Assembly (NCBI GenBank): GCA_964428475.1
Contig: CAYRYO010000010.1
Span: 1-49,648 of the forward strand
Reading direction: 5' to 3'
DNA length: 49,648 nucleotides
Source: JARICQ01 sp964428475
Lineage (GTDB): Bacteria; Bacillota; Clostridia; Tissierellales; Tissierellaceae
Under the pieces are notes generated by a model that was not told the origin of the DNA, did not search any database, and saw only the letters and a program-made list of their open reading frames with translations. Shown here in pieces: positions 14,633-22,626 of the stretch. Both the position numbers and the translations under genes were made by a program. Positions within the stretch are counted from its first letter, which is position 1. Every line of letters starts with the position of its first letter.

Positions 14633-15202
14633 ATGGAACTTTTAAAAGATAAAATGATAAGTGATGGAGATGTAAGAGAGGGCAATGTAATAAAAGTAGA
14701 TAGTTTTTTAAATCACCAGATTGATATAGACCTTCTAAATTCAATAGGGAGGGAGTTTAAGGATAGATTCGAGGGTGAAAAGGTAGATAAAATCCTTACC
14801 ATTGAAGCTTCAGGAATAGCTATAGCTGTGATAGCTGCTCAGTATTTCAATGTTCCCGTTGTATTTGCCAAGAAAACTGAATCCAAGAATTTAGATAAAG
14901 CTACATATGAAAGTGAAGTATATTCTTATACAAAGGACAAGACCTATACTATTAGGGTATCTAAAAAGTATTTAAATGAAGGTGAAAATATACTTATAGT
15001 AGATGATTTCTTGGCAAAAGGTAAAGCTGCAGCAGGATTAATAGAGATACTAGAAAGTGCTAAATGCAATGTTTCAGGAGTAGGTATAGTGATAGAGAAG
15101 GGATTCCAAAATGGTGGAGATGAAATGCGTAAAAAAGGCATAAAATTAGAATCTCTAGCCATAGTAGATTCAATAGAAGATGGAAAGATAGTATTTAGAT
15201 AA
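14633..15202 (+). CDS. xpt: Xanthine phosphoribosyltransferase
   Basis: The enzyme makes XMP from xanthine and PRPP in purine salvage. The 189-residue length is typical. MELLKDKMISDGDVREGNVIKVDSFLNHQID... is the usual Xpt N-terminus. VFAKKTES (about 77-88) and the PRPP-binding loop ILIVDDFLAKGKAAAGL (about 122-138) follow. TGGAGAT lies before ATG 14633; a TTG at 14576 is in frame but would add a non-homologous tail. It follows the SAM hydrolase genes by 71 bases and may salvage purine bases formed from released adenosine. Confidence 0.9.
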   Translation: MELLKDKMISDGDVREGNVIKVDSFLNHQIDIDLLNSIGREFKDRFEGEKVDKILTIEASGIAIAVIAAQYFNVPVVFAKKTESKNLDKATYESEVYSYTKDKTYTIRVSKKYLNEGENILIVDDFLAKGKAAAGLIEILESAKCNVSGVGIVIEKGFQNGGDEMRKKGIKLESLAIVDSIEDGKIVFR

Positions 15203-15252
15203 GTATAATGCTATAATAAAATCATAAAAACTTAGATAATTGGGGGTAGCAT

Positions 15253-16248
15253 ATGATTTATGTTGTAAATAATAATGATAGTTGTTTTTTTAACCATGCT
15301 GCAGAAGAATATTTGATGAACAATTTTGATGATGAAGTTTTTATGTTATGGATAAATAAACCTTCAATACTCATAGGAAGGAATCAGAATACTATTTCTG
15401 AGGTGAACAATGATTATGTTCAGGCAAATGGGATTGAAGTGGTAAGGCGTTTATCTGGTGGCGGAGCAGTATATAATGATCTTGGAAATATGAATTTTAC
15501 CTTTATATCTAAAAGAGAGGGCACAAGAGTAGAAGTTAAAAATGGATTTGAAAAATTTGCATTGCCAGTGATAAATGCACTTCAGTCATTGGGTGTCAAT
15601 GCAGTATTTACTGGTAGAAATGATATAGTTATAGATGGTAAAAAGTTTTCAGGGAATGCACAGTACTTTCACAAGGATAAATTGCTTCATCATGGAACAC
15701 TTTTATTTGATTGTGATATGAGCAAACTATCCATGGCGCTTAGGAGTAAGGCGATAAAATTTAAAGATAAATCAGTTAAATCAGTAGCTGGTAGAGTTAC
15801 TAATATCTTACCTCATTTAGATAAAGCAATGTCACTAGAGGATTTTAGAGAGTATTTAAAGAATTATATAATAGATACATACCATATAAAAACTATTTAT
15901 GAATTCAATGAAAATGATTTAGATGAGATAAATAAAATAGCTAATCAAAGATTTAAGACCTGGCAATGGAATTATGGTAAATTTGCTAAATATAGATATG
16001 AAAATGTAGTGAAGTATCCTAGTGGTGTAGTAGAATACAGTTTAAATGTAGAGGATGGAATAATAGATGAAGTCTCTATTTTTGGAGATTATTTTGGTGA
16101 AATGGATATTAAGGAATTGGAATCAATCTTAATTGGAGTAAGACATAATAAACAAGAACTGGAAGATGCTTTAAAAGGTATCAAGATTGAGAACTATATT
16201 CAAGGATTATCTGCAAGCCAATTCATTGAAGGACTGCTTGATATATAA
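15253..16248 (+). CDS. lplA: Lipoate-protein ligase A
   Basis: LplA activates lipoate (or octanoate) with ATP and attaches it to lysines of E2 and GcvH proteins. The 331 residues contain RRLSGGGAVYND (about 65-76) and the lipoyl-AMP-binding KFSGNAQYF segment (about 131) of the catalytic domain. A C-terminal accessory domain (about 245-331) is present, as in full-length LplA. GGGGG lies before the ATG. lipA follows after 23 bases, so scavenged octanoate or lipoate can be handled by the pair. Confidence 0.93.
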   Translation: MIYVVNNNDSCFFNHAAEEYLMNNFDDEVFMLWINKPSILIGRNQNTISEVNNDYVQANGIEVVRRLSGGGAVYNDLGNMNFTFISKREGTRVEVKNGFEKFALPVINALQSLGVNAVFTGRNDIVIDGKKFSGNAQYFHKDKLLHHGTLLFDCDMSKLSMALRSKAIKFKDKSVKSVAGRVTNILPHLDKAMSLEDFREYLKNYIIDTYHIKTIYEFNENDLDEINKIANQRFKTWQWNYGKFAKYRYENVVKYPSGVVEYSLNVEDGIIDEVSIFGDYFGEMDIKELESILIGVRHNKQELEDALKGIKIENYIQGLSASQFIEGLLDI

Positions 16249-16271
16249 AATACAAAGGGGATGTAGTAGGC

Positions 16272-17114
16272 ATGCGTTTAAGAAAACCAGAATGGATTAA
16301 GGTAAAAGTACAAGGTGGAGGAAAATCAAACAAAGTGAATGCCTTGTTAGAGAATCTTTCATTGAATACTGTTTGCAATGAAGCAAATTGTCCAAATATG
16401 ATGGAGTGTTTTGAAAGAGGGACAGCTACATTTATGATACTTGGTAGAAACTGTACTAGAAATTGTACTTTTTGCAATGTAACTAGAGAAAAACCAGATG
16501 AAGTAATGTTAGATGAACCAGAACATGTTGCAGAGGCTGTAGCGAAATTAGGTTTAAAGCATACAGTTATTACATCAGTCACTAGGGATGATTTAATAGA
16601 TCAGGGAGCAAATCAATTTGCAAATGTAGTTAAGGCGATAAGAAGTACTACTCCAAATGTGAGTATAGAACTTTTAATTCCAGACATGCAAGGAGATAAG
16701 GAACTAATTGATATTATTATAAATTCTGAGCCAAATGTATTAAATCACAATGTAGAAACTGTACCAGAACTATATGATACTGTTCGCCCTATGGCGATAT
16801 TTGATAGATCAATCGGAGTGCTTGATTATGTTAAAAAACAAAAACCACATATGAGAACTAAATCAGGGCTTATGCTGGGACTTGGTGAAAGCAAAGAACA
16901 AGTGATAGAAGTATTTAAAAGACTGAGAGAAGTTGATTGTGATATGCTAACACTTGGTCAATATCTACAGCCAACTACATCACATATAGATGTTGCTGAA
17001 TATATAAGGCCAGAACAATTTAATGAGTACAAAGAGATTGCATTGGATATGGGATTTAAAAGAGTGGCTTCAGCACCACTTGTTAGAAGCTCATATTACG
17101 CAGAAGATTTTTAA
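16272..17114 (+). CDS. lipA: Lipoyl synthase
   Basis: LipA is a radical-SAM enzyme that inserts two sulfurs into protein-bound octanoate. Both iron-sulfur sites are visible: the auxiliary cluster cysteines at 35, 40 and 46 (CNEANCPNMMEC) and the radical-SAM triad at 61, 65 and 68 (CTRNCTFC). The C-terminal RSSY motif that ligates the auxiliary cluster is at about residue 273. The 280-residue length is standard. AAAGGGGAT precedes the ATG. It forms an operon with lplA and ends at a strong terminator. Confidence 0.95.
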   Translation: MRLRKPEWIKVKVQGGGKSNKVNALLENLSLNTVCNEANCPNMMECFERGTATFMILGRNCTRNCTFCNVTREKPDEVMLDEPEHVAEAVAKLGLKHTVITSVTRDDLIDQGANQFANVVKAIRSTTPNVSIELLIPDMQGDKELIDIIINSEPNVLNHNVETVPELYDTVRPMAIFDRSIGVLDYVKKQKPHMRTKSGLMLGLGESKEQVIEVFKRLREVDCDMLTLGQYLQPTTSHIDVAEYIRPEQFNEYKEIALDMGFKRVASAPLVRSSYYAEDF

Positions 17115-17130
17115 ACAAGAAAGAAATTTA

Positions 17131-17172
17131 CAAAACAAGCTAGGGATAATTAATTATCTCTAGCTTGTTTTA
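17131..17172. terminator. Bidirectional terminator between lipA and tyrS
   Basis: AAAACAAGCTAG (17132-17143) pairs with CTAGCTTGTTTT (17160-17171). The inner part GATAATTAATTATC is also self-complementary, giving a nearly unbroken hairpin with A- and T-runs for both convergent genes. Confidence 0.85.
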
Positions 17173-17174
17173 TA

Positions 17175-18398
17175 TTATATCCTCACTTGATGATAGACTT
17201 TTTTACCTTTTTTAATCAATATCTTTCCATCGTTAAAGTCATCTATATTTACTTGCTTGCCAATACTTTCTACTTTTACATCGTCTATAGAGATTCCACC
17301 TTGCTCTACTAGGCGTCTTCCTTCTCCATTTGATTTAGTAAGTCCTAGTTCTTTAAGTAGGTCTAGTATTCCAATGCCTTCTTTGAATACGTTTTCATCC
17401 ATTTCTGTAAATGGAATGGCGCCCTCATCTTGAGACCCACTAAATAGTGATTTAGCAGCTTGTTCTGACTTTTTAGCTTCTGCTTCACCGTGAATCATCT
17501 TGGTTACTTCAAATGCTAATATTTCTTTTGCCTGATTTATTTCTGCCCCTTCAAGTGAGCCTAGTCTCTTCACTTCTTCTAATGGAAGGAATGTAAGTAG
17601 GCTTAGGAATTTTTCTACATCTCTGTCATCTGTATTTCTCATATATTGATATAATTCATATGGTGGGGTCTTTTCAGGATCTAGCCAAATTGTACCTGCT
17701 TCAGTTTTACCCATCTTTATACCAGAAGCTGTTGCAAGAAGTTTAAATGTCATAGAATAAACTTTGTCTTTTTCGAGTTTTCTAACTAATTCATATCCTC
17801 CAAGCATATTTGACCATTGATCACTTCCACCTAACTGAAGCTTGCAATCGTAATTTCTATATAAATGTAAAAAATCGTAACTTTGCATCAACATATATCC
17901 AAATTCAAAAAAGGTAAGTCCTTGTTCTAGTCTGTTTTTGTAGCAGTCGAAGTTTAACATTCTATTAACTGGGAAATGAATTCCTATTTCTCGCATGAAA
18001 TTCACAAAATTAAGATCTAGTAGCCAATCTCCATTGTTGACTACTATAGCTTTTCCGTCACTAAAGTCAATAAATTTTGATAGTTGTTCATTGAATTTGC
18101 TTGCATTGTAGTCAATCATTTCTTTAGTCATTATTTTTCTCATATCAGATTTTGCAGATGGATCTCCTATCATAGTAGTTCCACCACCTAGTAGTGCTAT
18201 GGGTCTATGTCCGTGACGTTGCATGTGTATCATTACCATTATTTGAAGAAAATGACCTAGAGTCAGACTGTCTGCTGTAGCATCAAATCCTATATAAAAA
18301 GGTACTGATTCACTTGCAAGAAGCTCCCTTAAATCATCTTCATAAGTAGCTTGGTCGATATATCCTCTTTCCTTAAGCACATCAAATACATTACTCAC
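17175..18398 (-). CDS. tyrS: Tyrosyl-tRNA synthetase
   Basis: This class-I synthetase charges tRNA-Tyr. The 407 residues hold the HIGH-type LTLGHF motif (about 47-52), the YMLMQSYDFLHLY and LGGSDQWSNM segments (tyrosine pocket), the KMSKS-like KMGKTEAG (about 228) and a C-terminal S4 RNA-binding domain (about 340-407). The sequence places it in the TyrZ-like long-form group more than the classic KFGKT TyrS, a modest inference from the KMGKTEAG motif. The start is GTG with AAGGAGG upstream. Expression is governed by the T-box leader at 18421-18637. Confidence 0.95.
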   Translation of the reverse strand: MSNVFDVLKERGYIDQATYEDDLRELLASESVPFYIGFDATADSLTLGHFLQIMVMIHMQRHGHRPIALLGGGTTMIGDPSAKSDMRKIMTKEMIDYNASKFNEQLSKFIDFSDGKAIVVNNGDWLLDLNFVNFMREIGIHFPVNRMLNFDCYKNRLEQGLTFFEFGYMLMQSYDFLHLYRNYDCKLQLGGSDQWSNMLGGYELVRKLEKDKVYSMTFKLLATASGIKMGKTEAGTIWLDPEKTPPYELYQYMRNTDDRDVEKFLSLLTFLPLEEVKRLGSLEGAEINQAKEILAFEVTKMIHGEAEAKKSEQAAKSLFSGSQDEGAIPFTEMDENVFKEGIGILDLLKELGLTKSNGEGRRLVEQGGISIDDVKVESIGKQVNIDDFNDGKILIKKGKKVYHQVRI

Positions 18399-18420
18399 AT
18401 TAATTCCTCCTTAAAATTTG

Positions 18421-18637
18421 TAAAAAAAAAGGGCCTTATCTCATCTAAAGGACGAGATAAAACCCGTGGTACCACCTTAATTCGCATAAAGCCTCAATTC
18501 ACTTAACGTGTGAACTCCGCAAAAGAACTCAAGACATGTATTTCATCTTTTTAGGATATAGACCTCTCAGCTAAAGTCTACTCTCTGTGAATTTTCCTAG
18601 AAAAACTACTATTATCCTTCATAGTTTTTATATATGT
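18421..18637 (-). promoter_or_regulatory. Tyrosine-specific T-box leader with terminator
   Basis: On the minus strand the conserved T-box AAGGTGGTACCACGGG (18478-18463) base-pairs uncharged tRNA. Upstream, a stem-I-like region holds a specifier triplet UAC at 18540-18538, a tyrosine codon, in the context GAAAUACAUGUC. Downstream lies the terminator: GGGUUUUAUCUC (18465-18454) pairs with GAGAUAAGGCCC (18442-18431), followed by a U-run. Uncharged tRNA-Tyr should favour the antiterminator and turn on tyrS. Confidence 0.93.
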
Positions 18638-18643
18638 AAATCA

Positions 18644-18672
18644 ATATTAATATAATATGTGTTTATTGTCAA
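18644..18672 (-). promoter_or_regulatory. Sigma-A promoter of the tyrS T-box transcript
   Basis: On the minus strand TTGACA (18672-18667), 17 bases, then TAATAT (18649-18644). The start would fall near 18637, matching the 5' end of the T-box. Confidence 0.65.
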
Positions 18673-18704
18673 GGGGTGTAAAAGAAAAACAATTAAAACA
18701 TATA

Positions 18705-18802
18705 AGATCCTTCGAAAAGCTCAGGATGACAAGAAAAAATATCATTCCGAACCTAGTGAGGAATCTTAAAGAAAGATTTCTCCTTACATTCGGAATGACA
18801 AG
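18705..18802. repeat. REP-like intergenic palindromic repeat
   Basis: The core is TCATTCCGAA (18742-18751) and its exact inverse TTCGGAATGA (18789-18798), enclosing an imperfect inner stem (GTGAGGAATCTT against AAGATTTCTCCTTAC). A second, smaller module just upstream pairs ATCCT with AGGAT (18705-18731) and ends in the same GATGACAAG/GAATGACAAG tail. This style of element is known as a dispersed repeat in many bacterial genomes. Confidence 0.7.
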
Positions 18803-18867
18803 ATATAGTATCTAGCAAGATAAGCTAATCACACTAAATAATTTAAAGTTTACAATTCACATTAGGC

Positions 18868-18922
18868 ATTATTCCACTCTTAATTCTGCACTATTTTCCC
18901 ATAAACCGTGAATGTTGCAATA
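18868..18922. repeat. 55-bp duplicated contig edge, left copy (assembly artefact)
   Basis: These 55 bases are identical to 19023-19077 on the other side of the N-run. They encode the last residues of superoxide reductase on the minus strand. A single overlap between two contigs explains both copies. Confidence 0.85.
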
Positions 18923-19022
18923 NNNNNNNNNNNNNNNNNNNNNNNNNNNNNNNNNNNNNNNNNNNNNNNNNNNNNNNNNNNNNNNNNNNNNNNNNNNNNN
19001 NNNNNNNNNNNNNNNNNNNNNN
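18923..19022. other. Assembly gap of exactly 100 N
   Basis: A run of 100 N, the usual scaffolding placeholder. The flanking 55-bp identity suggests that no real sequence is missing and that the two flanks should be merged. Confidence 0.95.
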
Positions 19023-19023
19023 A

Positions 19024-19398
19024 TTATTCCACTCTTAATTCTGCACTATTTTCCCATAAACCGTGAATGTTGCAATAAGAAGTTGCAAATAATGTACCTG
19101 ATTTACTTGGCTTAAAGTTAAATACTACATTTGGCTCTGTAAACATTTCAGCTTCACCGTGTGCAGAGAAATTAGCCTTTCCTATTTCTACTGCGAATTT
19201 GCTGCCTTCTGCTTGGAAATATAATTGTACCCAAGCTATATGATGTTCAAATGTATTTGGATGAGATATTTCTTCACCTATTACTAGCTTTACTTCTACA
19301 TTTTCACCTTTTTTTGTACATTCTGGTGCATGAATAACTGGTACGTGTTTTTCACCCTTCCAGTCTCCACTTTGATATAAACTACCTATACTTTTCAT
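19024..19398 (-). CDS. Superoxide reductase (neelaredoxin / desulfoferrodoxin family, 1Fe type)
   Basis: The enzyme reduces superoxide to peroxide in anaerobes without releasing oxygen. The 124 residues show all ligands of the mononuclear iron centre: Glu16 and His18 in GEKHVP, His46, His52 (SHPNTFEHH), Cys109 and His112 (SYCNIHGLW). The extra N-terminal rubredoxin-like iron domain is absent, so it is a 1Fe enzyme. ATGGAGG precedes the start. The gene is complete to its TAA at 19026-19024, one base inside the gap edge. With the peroxiredoxin it forms part of the oxygen defence. Confidence 0.93.
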   Translation of the reverse strand: MKSIGSLYQSGDWKGEKHVPVIHAPECTKKGENVEVKLVIGEEISHPNTFEHHIAWVQLYFQAEGSKFAVEIGKANFSAHGEAEMFTEPNVVFNFKPSKSGTLFATSYCNIHGLWENSAELRVE

Positions 19399-19535
19399 AT
19401 AAAAACCTCCATTTTATTATTATTTTGCATTATACAAAGTTTATACCCCTATAAGAAAAAAATAAGCAATATTATTAGGTAATATTTATATTTTAGAGTA
19501 TAATAGTATTAAAGATGATTATTAGGAGAGATAAT

Positions 19536-20672
19536 ATGAGCAAAATTGAACTTATTGCAACGGCTACTTTTGGACTTGAAGCTGTAGTTAAGAGAGAATT
19601 GATAGATTTGGGATATGAAAATATAAAGGTAGAAAATTCCAAGGTGACTTTTGAAGCGGAAGAACGTGATATACCGCGTGCTAATTATTGGCTTAGAACA
19701 GCAGATCGGGTACTATTAAAAATGGGAGAATTTAAAGCACTTTCATTTGATGAATTATTTGAAAAGACTAAGGCACTACCTTGGGATGAGTGGATAACTG
19801 AAGATGCAAATTTTGTAGTCGAGGGCAAGAGTATAAATTCAAAATTATTTAGTATTTCAGATTGTCAGAGAATAGTTGAAAAGGCAGTGATTGAAAAACT
19901 AAAGACTAAATATGATACAGATTGGTTTACAAAAACAGGAGCTAAATATACTATTCAAGTAGCTTTATTAAAAGACCTAGCAACCCTTACCATAGATACT
20001 TCAGGAGCAGGACTGCATAAGAGAGGGTATAGAAGTAGACAAGGTGATGCTCCTATAAAAGAGACTCTTGCTGCAGCTATGGTTCTTCTGAGCTATTGGA
20101 ACAAGGAGAGAGTGCTTTTCGATCCATTTTGTGGTTCTGGAACAATACCTATAGAGGCGGCTATGATTGGCAAGAATATGGCTCCAGGACTTGATAGAGA
20201 ATTTGCAGCCCAAGGATGGCCAAGGGTAAAGAGTGAATACTGGAAAGAGGCCAAGCAAGAAGCATATAAAGCTATGGATACTGAAACTAAATTGCATATA
20301 CTTGGATGTGATATAGACAAGGGTGCAATCTTAAGAGCCAGAGATAATGCAGCAAATTTTGGGCTTGAAGATGATATTGCTTTTTTCATCAAAGATTTTA
20401 GACAAGCCGAATTAAATAATGAATATGGTGTAGTAGTTACCAATCCACCCTATGGTGAGCGTATGGGAGAATTAACAGAGTTAAGAAAACTATATGAAGA
20501 TTTGGGTGGGATATTTAAGGAATTAGATACTTGGTCACTATATGCAATTACTTCGGATGAGGAGTTTGAAAAGCATTATGGCAAGATAGCAGATAGAAAG
20601 AGAAAGCTTTATAATGGCAGAATAAAGGTGGACTATTACCAGTATTATGGGCCTAGACCACCAAGAAAATAG
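19536..20672 (+). CDS. THUMP-domain class I rRNA methyltransferase, RlmL/YpsC-like
   Basis: The 378 residues start with an N-terminal region and THUMP RNA-binding domain (to about 160), then an SAM-binding Rossmann domain with DPFCGSGTIPIEAA (about 196-209), GCDIDKGAI and the catalytic NPPYGER (about 302-308). This is the layout of RlmL N-terminal-type 23S rRNA guanine-N2 methyltransferases such as YpsC. ATG 19536 follows TTAGGAGAG at a good distance; an ATT-rich extension upstream is not supported. TATAAT-like bases lie at 19498-19503. Exact target base is inferred from family. Confidence 0.9.
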   Translation: MSKIELIATATFGLEAVVKRELIDLGYENIKVENSKVTFEAEERDIPRANYWLRTADRVLLKMGEFKALSFDELFEKTKALPWDEWITEDANFVVEGKSINSKLFSISDCQRIVEKAVIEKLKTKYDTDWFTKTGAKYTIQVALLKDLATLTIDTSGAGLHKRGYRSRQGDAPIKETLAAAMVLLSYWNKERVLFDPFCGSGTIPIEAAMIGKNMAPGLDREFAAQGWPRVKSEYWKEAKQEAYKAMDTETKLHILGCDIDKGAILRARDNAANFGLEDDIAFFIKDFRQAELNNEYGVVVTNPPYGERMGELTELRKLYEDLGGIFKELDTWSLYAITSDEEFEKHYGKIADRKRKLYNGRIKVDYYQYYGPRPPRK

Positions 20673-20708
20673 CATATAAATTTATATACTAAAGAAAGGA
20701 TGGATAAG

Positions 20709-21236
20709 ATGACTATTTATACTAAAACAGGAGATAAAGGCAAGACAAGCTTATTTGATAATAAGAGAGTGTTTAAGGATGATATAAGGGTGGAAGCATA
20801 TGGCACCATTGATGAATTAGGAGCATTTCTAGGCCTTACAAAGAACTATGTAGAGGATAAGGAAATGTATGATTTTATCCATGGTATACAGAATAAACTG
20901 TTTACGGTTGCAGCTATGTTGGCTACGGAAGATGTGGAAAAGATAAAACATAATATAGTTCAAGAAGATATAGATGGTTTGGAAAAGATAATTGATATTT
21001 ATATGGGAAGAATTGAAGATCCGTCATGCTTTATATTAAATGGTTTTGGGAAAAAATCAGGTCATCTTCACGCTACTAGAACTATATGTAGAAGAGCAGA
21101 GAGAAGAATAATTACTCTTTCAGGGCATGCAGATGTAGATCCATTATTGATTAAATATGTAAATAGATTGTCAGATACCTTGTATGCAATGGCTAGATAC
21201 TCTGAAGAAAAAGAAGTATGTGTAGAATATAAATAA
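20709..21236 (+). CDS. Corrinoid (cob(I)alamin) adenosyltransferase, PduO type
   Basis: PduO-type enzymes transfer the adenosyl group of ATP to cob(I)alamin. The 175 residues carry the ATP-binding IYTKTGDKGKTSLF at the N-terminus, VEAYGTIDELGAFLG, the RTICRRAERR helix (about 120-130) and VNRLSDTLYAMAR near the end. ATG 20709 fits the AAAGGATGG ribosome site; ATG 20700, three codons up, lies too close to it. A B12-dependent metabolism is implied. It follows the methyltransferase by 36 bases and may be co-transcribed. Confidence 0.92.
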   Translation: MTIYTKTGDKGKTSLFDNKRVFKDDIRVEAYGTIDELGAFLGLTKNYVEDKEMYDFIHGIQNKLFTVAAMLATEDVEKIKHNIVQEDIDGLEKIIDIYMGRIEDPSCFILNGFGKKSGHLHATRTICRRAERRIITLSGHADVDPLLIKYVNRLSDTLYAMARYSEEKEVCVEYK

Positions 21237-21366
21237 ATTATTGGGATTTATTTTAAAAAAGTACAAAATCAAGTGGAAATATATCTAAATATAAGTTAGA
21301 ATATAGAATATATAATTATTGTATTATAAAGGTCTTATTTTTAAATAATACAAAGTGGGTGATTGC

Positions 21367-22491
21367 ATGCTAAATAAAGAAAATTTGGGATATATAGAAA
21401 GAGAAATAGAAAAAGATGGTATGCTAAATTACCATGTATTGGAGAGCATGGCTGATTGGGTTAGAGTGGTTGACGGAAATGGCACTATTATTTACGGCAA
21501 TAAGTCAATCAAAAAGGCACTGGGAAAAGATATAGTTGGTGGGAAATGTTATAGGGCATATGGAAGAGATAAAGAATGCAACTTTTGTATTACAGAGAGA
21601 ACCATGAGTACTGGTGAAATAGTTCAAAAAGAAGAAATTATAGATGGTAAATACTTCTCAGTTAAATCCTCTCCGGTAATAGATAAAGACGGAAAGATAT
21701 TTGCTGCAGTAGAAGTTTTCAGGGATGTGACTCGTGAGAGAAAGCTGGAGCTAGAATTAATTGATAAAAACAAAAGGATGAGAAGAGATCTTGGTGTAGC
21801 TAGAAAAATTCAAGAAAGAATATTGCCAGATATTGATAGGACACACAATTTGGATGTTGACTATATATATAGTCCTTCTGAAATGCTCAGTGGGGATATA
21901 TTTGACGTATTTGTAATAGACAATGAACATCTGGGCATATATATAGCCGATGTATCAGGGCATGGAGTTTCAGCTTCTATGATGACCATGTTTATTAGGC
22001 AAAGCATGAGATCAATAAAAGATAAAATATTAAGTCCTTCCCTAGCTCTTAAGAAACTTCAAGGCGAATTCTACAAGTTGAATTTAGAAGTAGATAAATA
22101 CTTTACTATATTTTATGGAGTATTTAACAAGTTGACCTATGAATTTATATATTCAAATGCAGGTCACAATTGTTCACCCGTAGTTTATAATACTAAAGGC
22201 AATATTGATTTATTAGAGCTTAAGGGCTATCCTATATTATCACTATTTGAGGAAGTGGATTATGACGAAAAGATGATATCTCTCAATAAAGGTGATAGGG
22301 TGCTTCTTTATACAGATGGAATAACAGAAGTCAGAAACAAGGATGGAAAAGAATTTGGTATCGGGGGACTTGTAGCACTTATAAATAGAAATAGAGATAT
22401 TTCAATATCAGAAATTGAAGACCATATAATACACTTTAGTTGGGGAGAACAAGAAGATGATATTGCAATCATTCTTTTAAATGTAAGTTAA
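21367..22491 (+). CDS. PAS domain-containing PP2C/SpoIIE-family serine phosphatase (RsbU-like)
   Basis: The 374 residues contain an N-terminal PAS sensor domain (about 22-125) and a C-terminal PP2C/SpoIIE phosphatase (about 160-374) with SEMLSGDIFDVF, IADVSGHGVSASM, LLYTDGITE and EQEDDIAIILL, which hold the metal-binding Asp residues. A coiled linker (ERKLELELIDKNKRMRRDLG) joins them. The PAS part has cysteines at 61, 71 and 74. The target is probably an anti-sigma antagonist, but none is encoded nearby. ATG 21367 is used; GTG 21355 is in frame and overlaps the only purine stretch. Confidence 0.88.
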   Translation: MLNKENLGYIEREIEKDGMLNYHVLESMADWVRVVDGNGTIIYGNKSIKKALGKDIVGGKCYRAYGRDKECNFCITERTMSTGEIVQKEEIIDGKYFSVKSSPVIDKDGKIFAAVEVFRDVTRERKLELELIDKNKRMRRDLGVARKIQERILPDIDRTHNLDVDYIYSPSEMLSGDIFDVFVIDNEHLGIYIADVSGHGVSASMMTMFIRQSMRSIKDKILSPSLALKKLQGEFYKLNLEVDKYFTIFYGVFNKLTYEFIYSNAGHNCSPVVYNTKGNIDLLELKGYPILSLFEEVDYDEKMISLNKGDRVLLYTDGITEVRNKDGKEFGIGGLVALINRNRDISISEIEDHIIHFSWGEQEDDIAIILLNVS

Positions 22492-22512
22492 GTGTATTAA
22501 TTTATATAAAAG

Positions 22513-22539
22513 CTGAATAGGATTTCCTATTCAGTTTTT
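22513..22539 (+). terminator. Rho-independent terminator after the PP2C phosphatase gene
   Basis: CTGAATAGGA (22513-22522) pairs with TCCTATTCAG (22525-22534) and is followed by T residues. Confidence 0.85.
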
Positions 22540-22626
22540 AATATATATATTAATTAGATTGATTTATATAGAAAAGATTGATATGATATTAACAAGGATA
22601 AAAATAAATAGCAAGGAGGTATTTTT

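Noticed and set aside
18912..19115. Open frame running through the N-run on the plus strand
   Set aside because: It exists only because N reads as unknown amino acids; the flanks belong to superoxide reductase on the minus strand.
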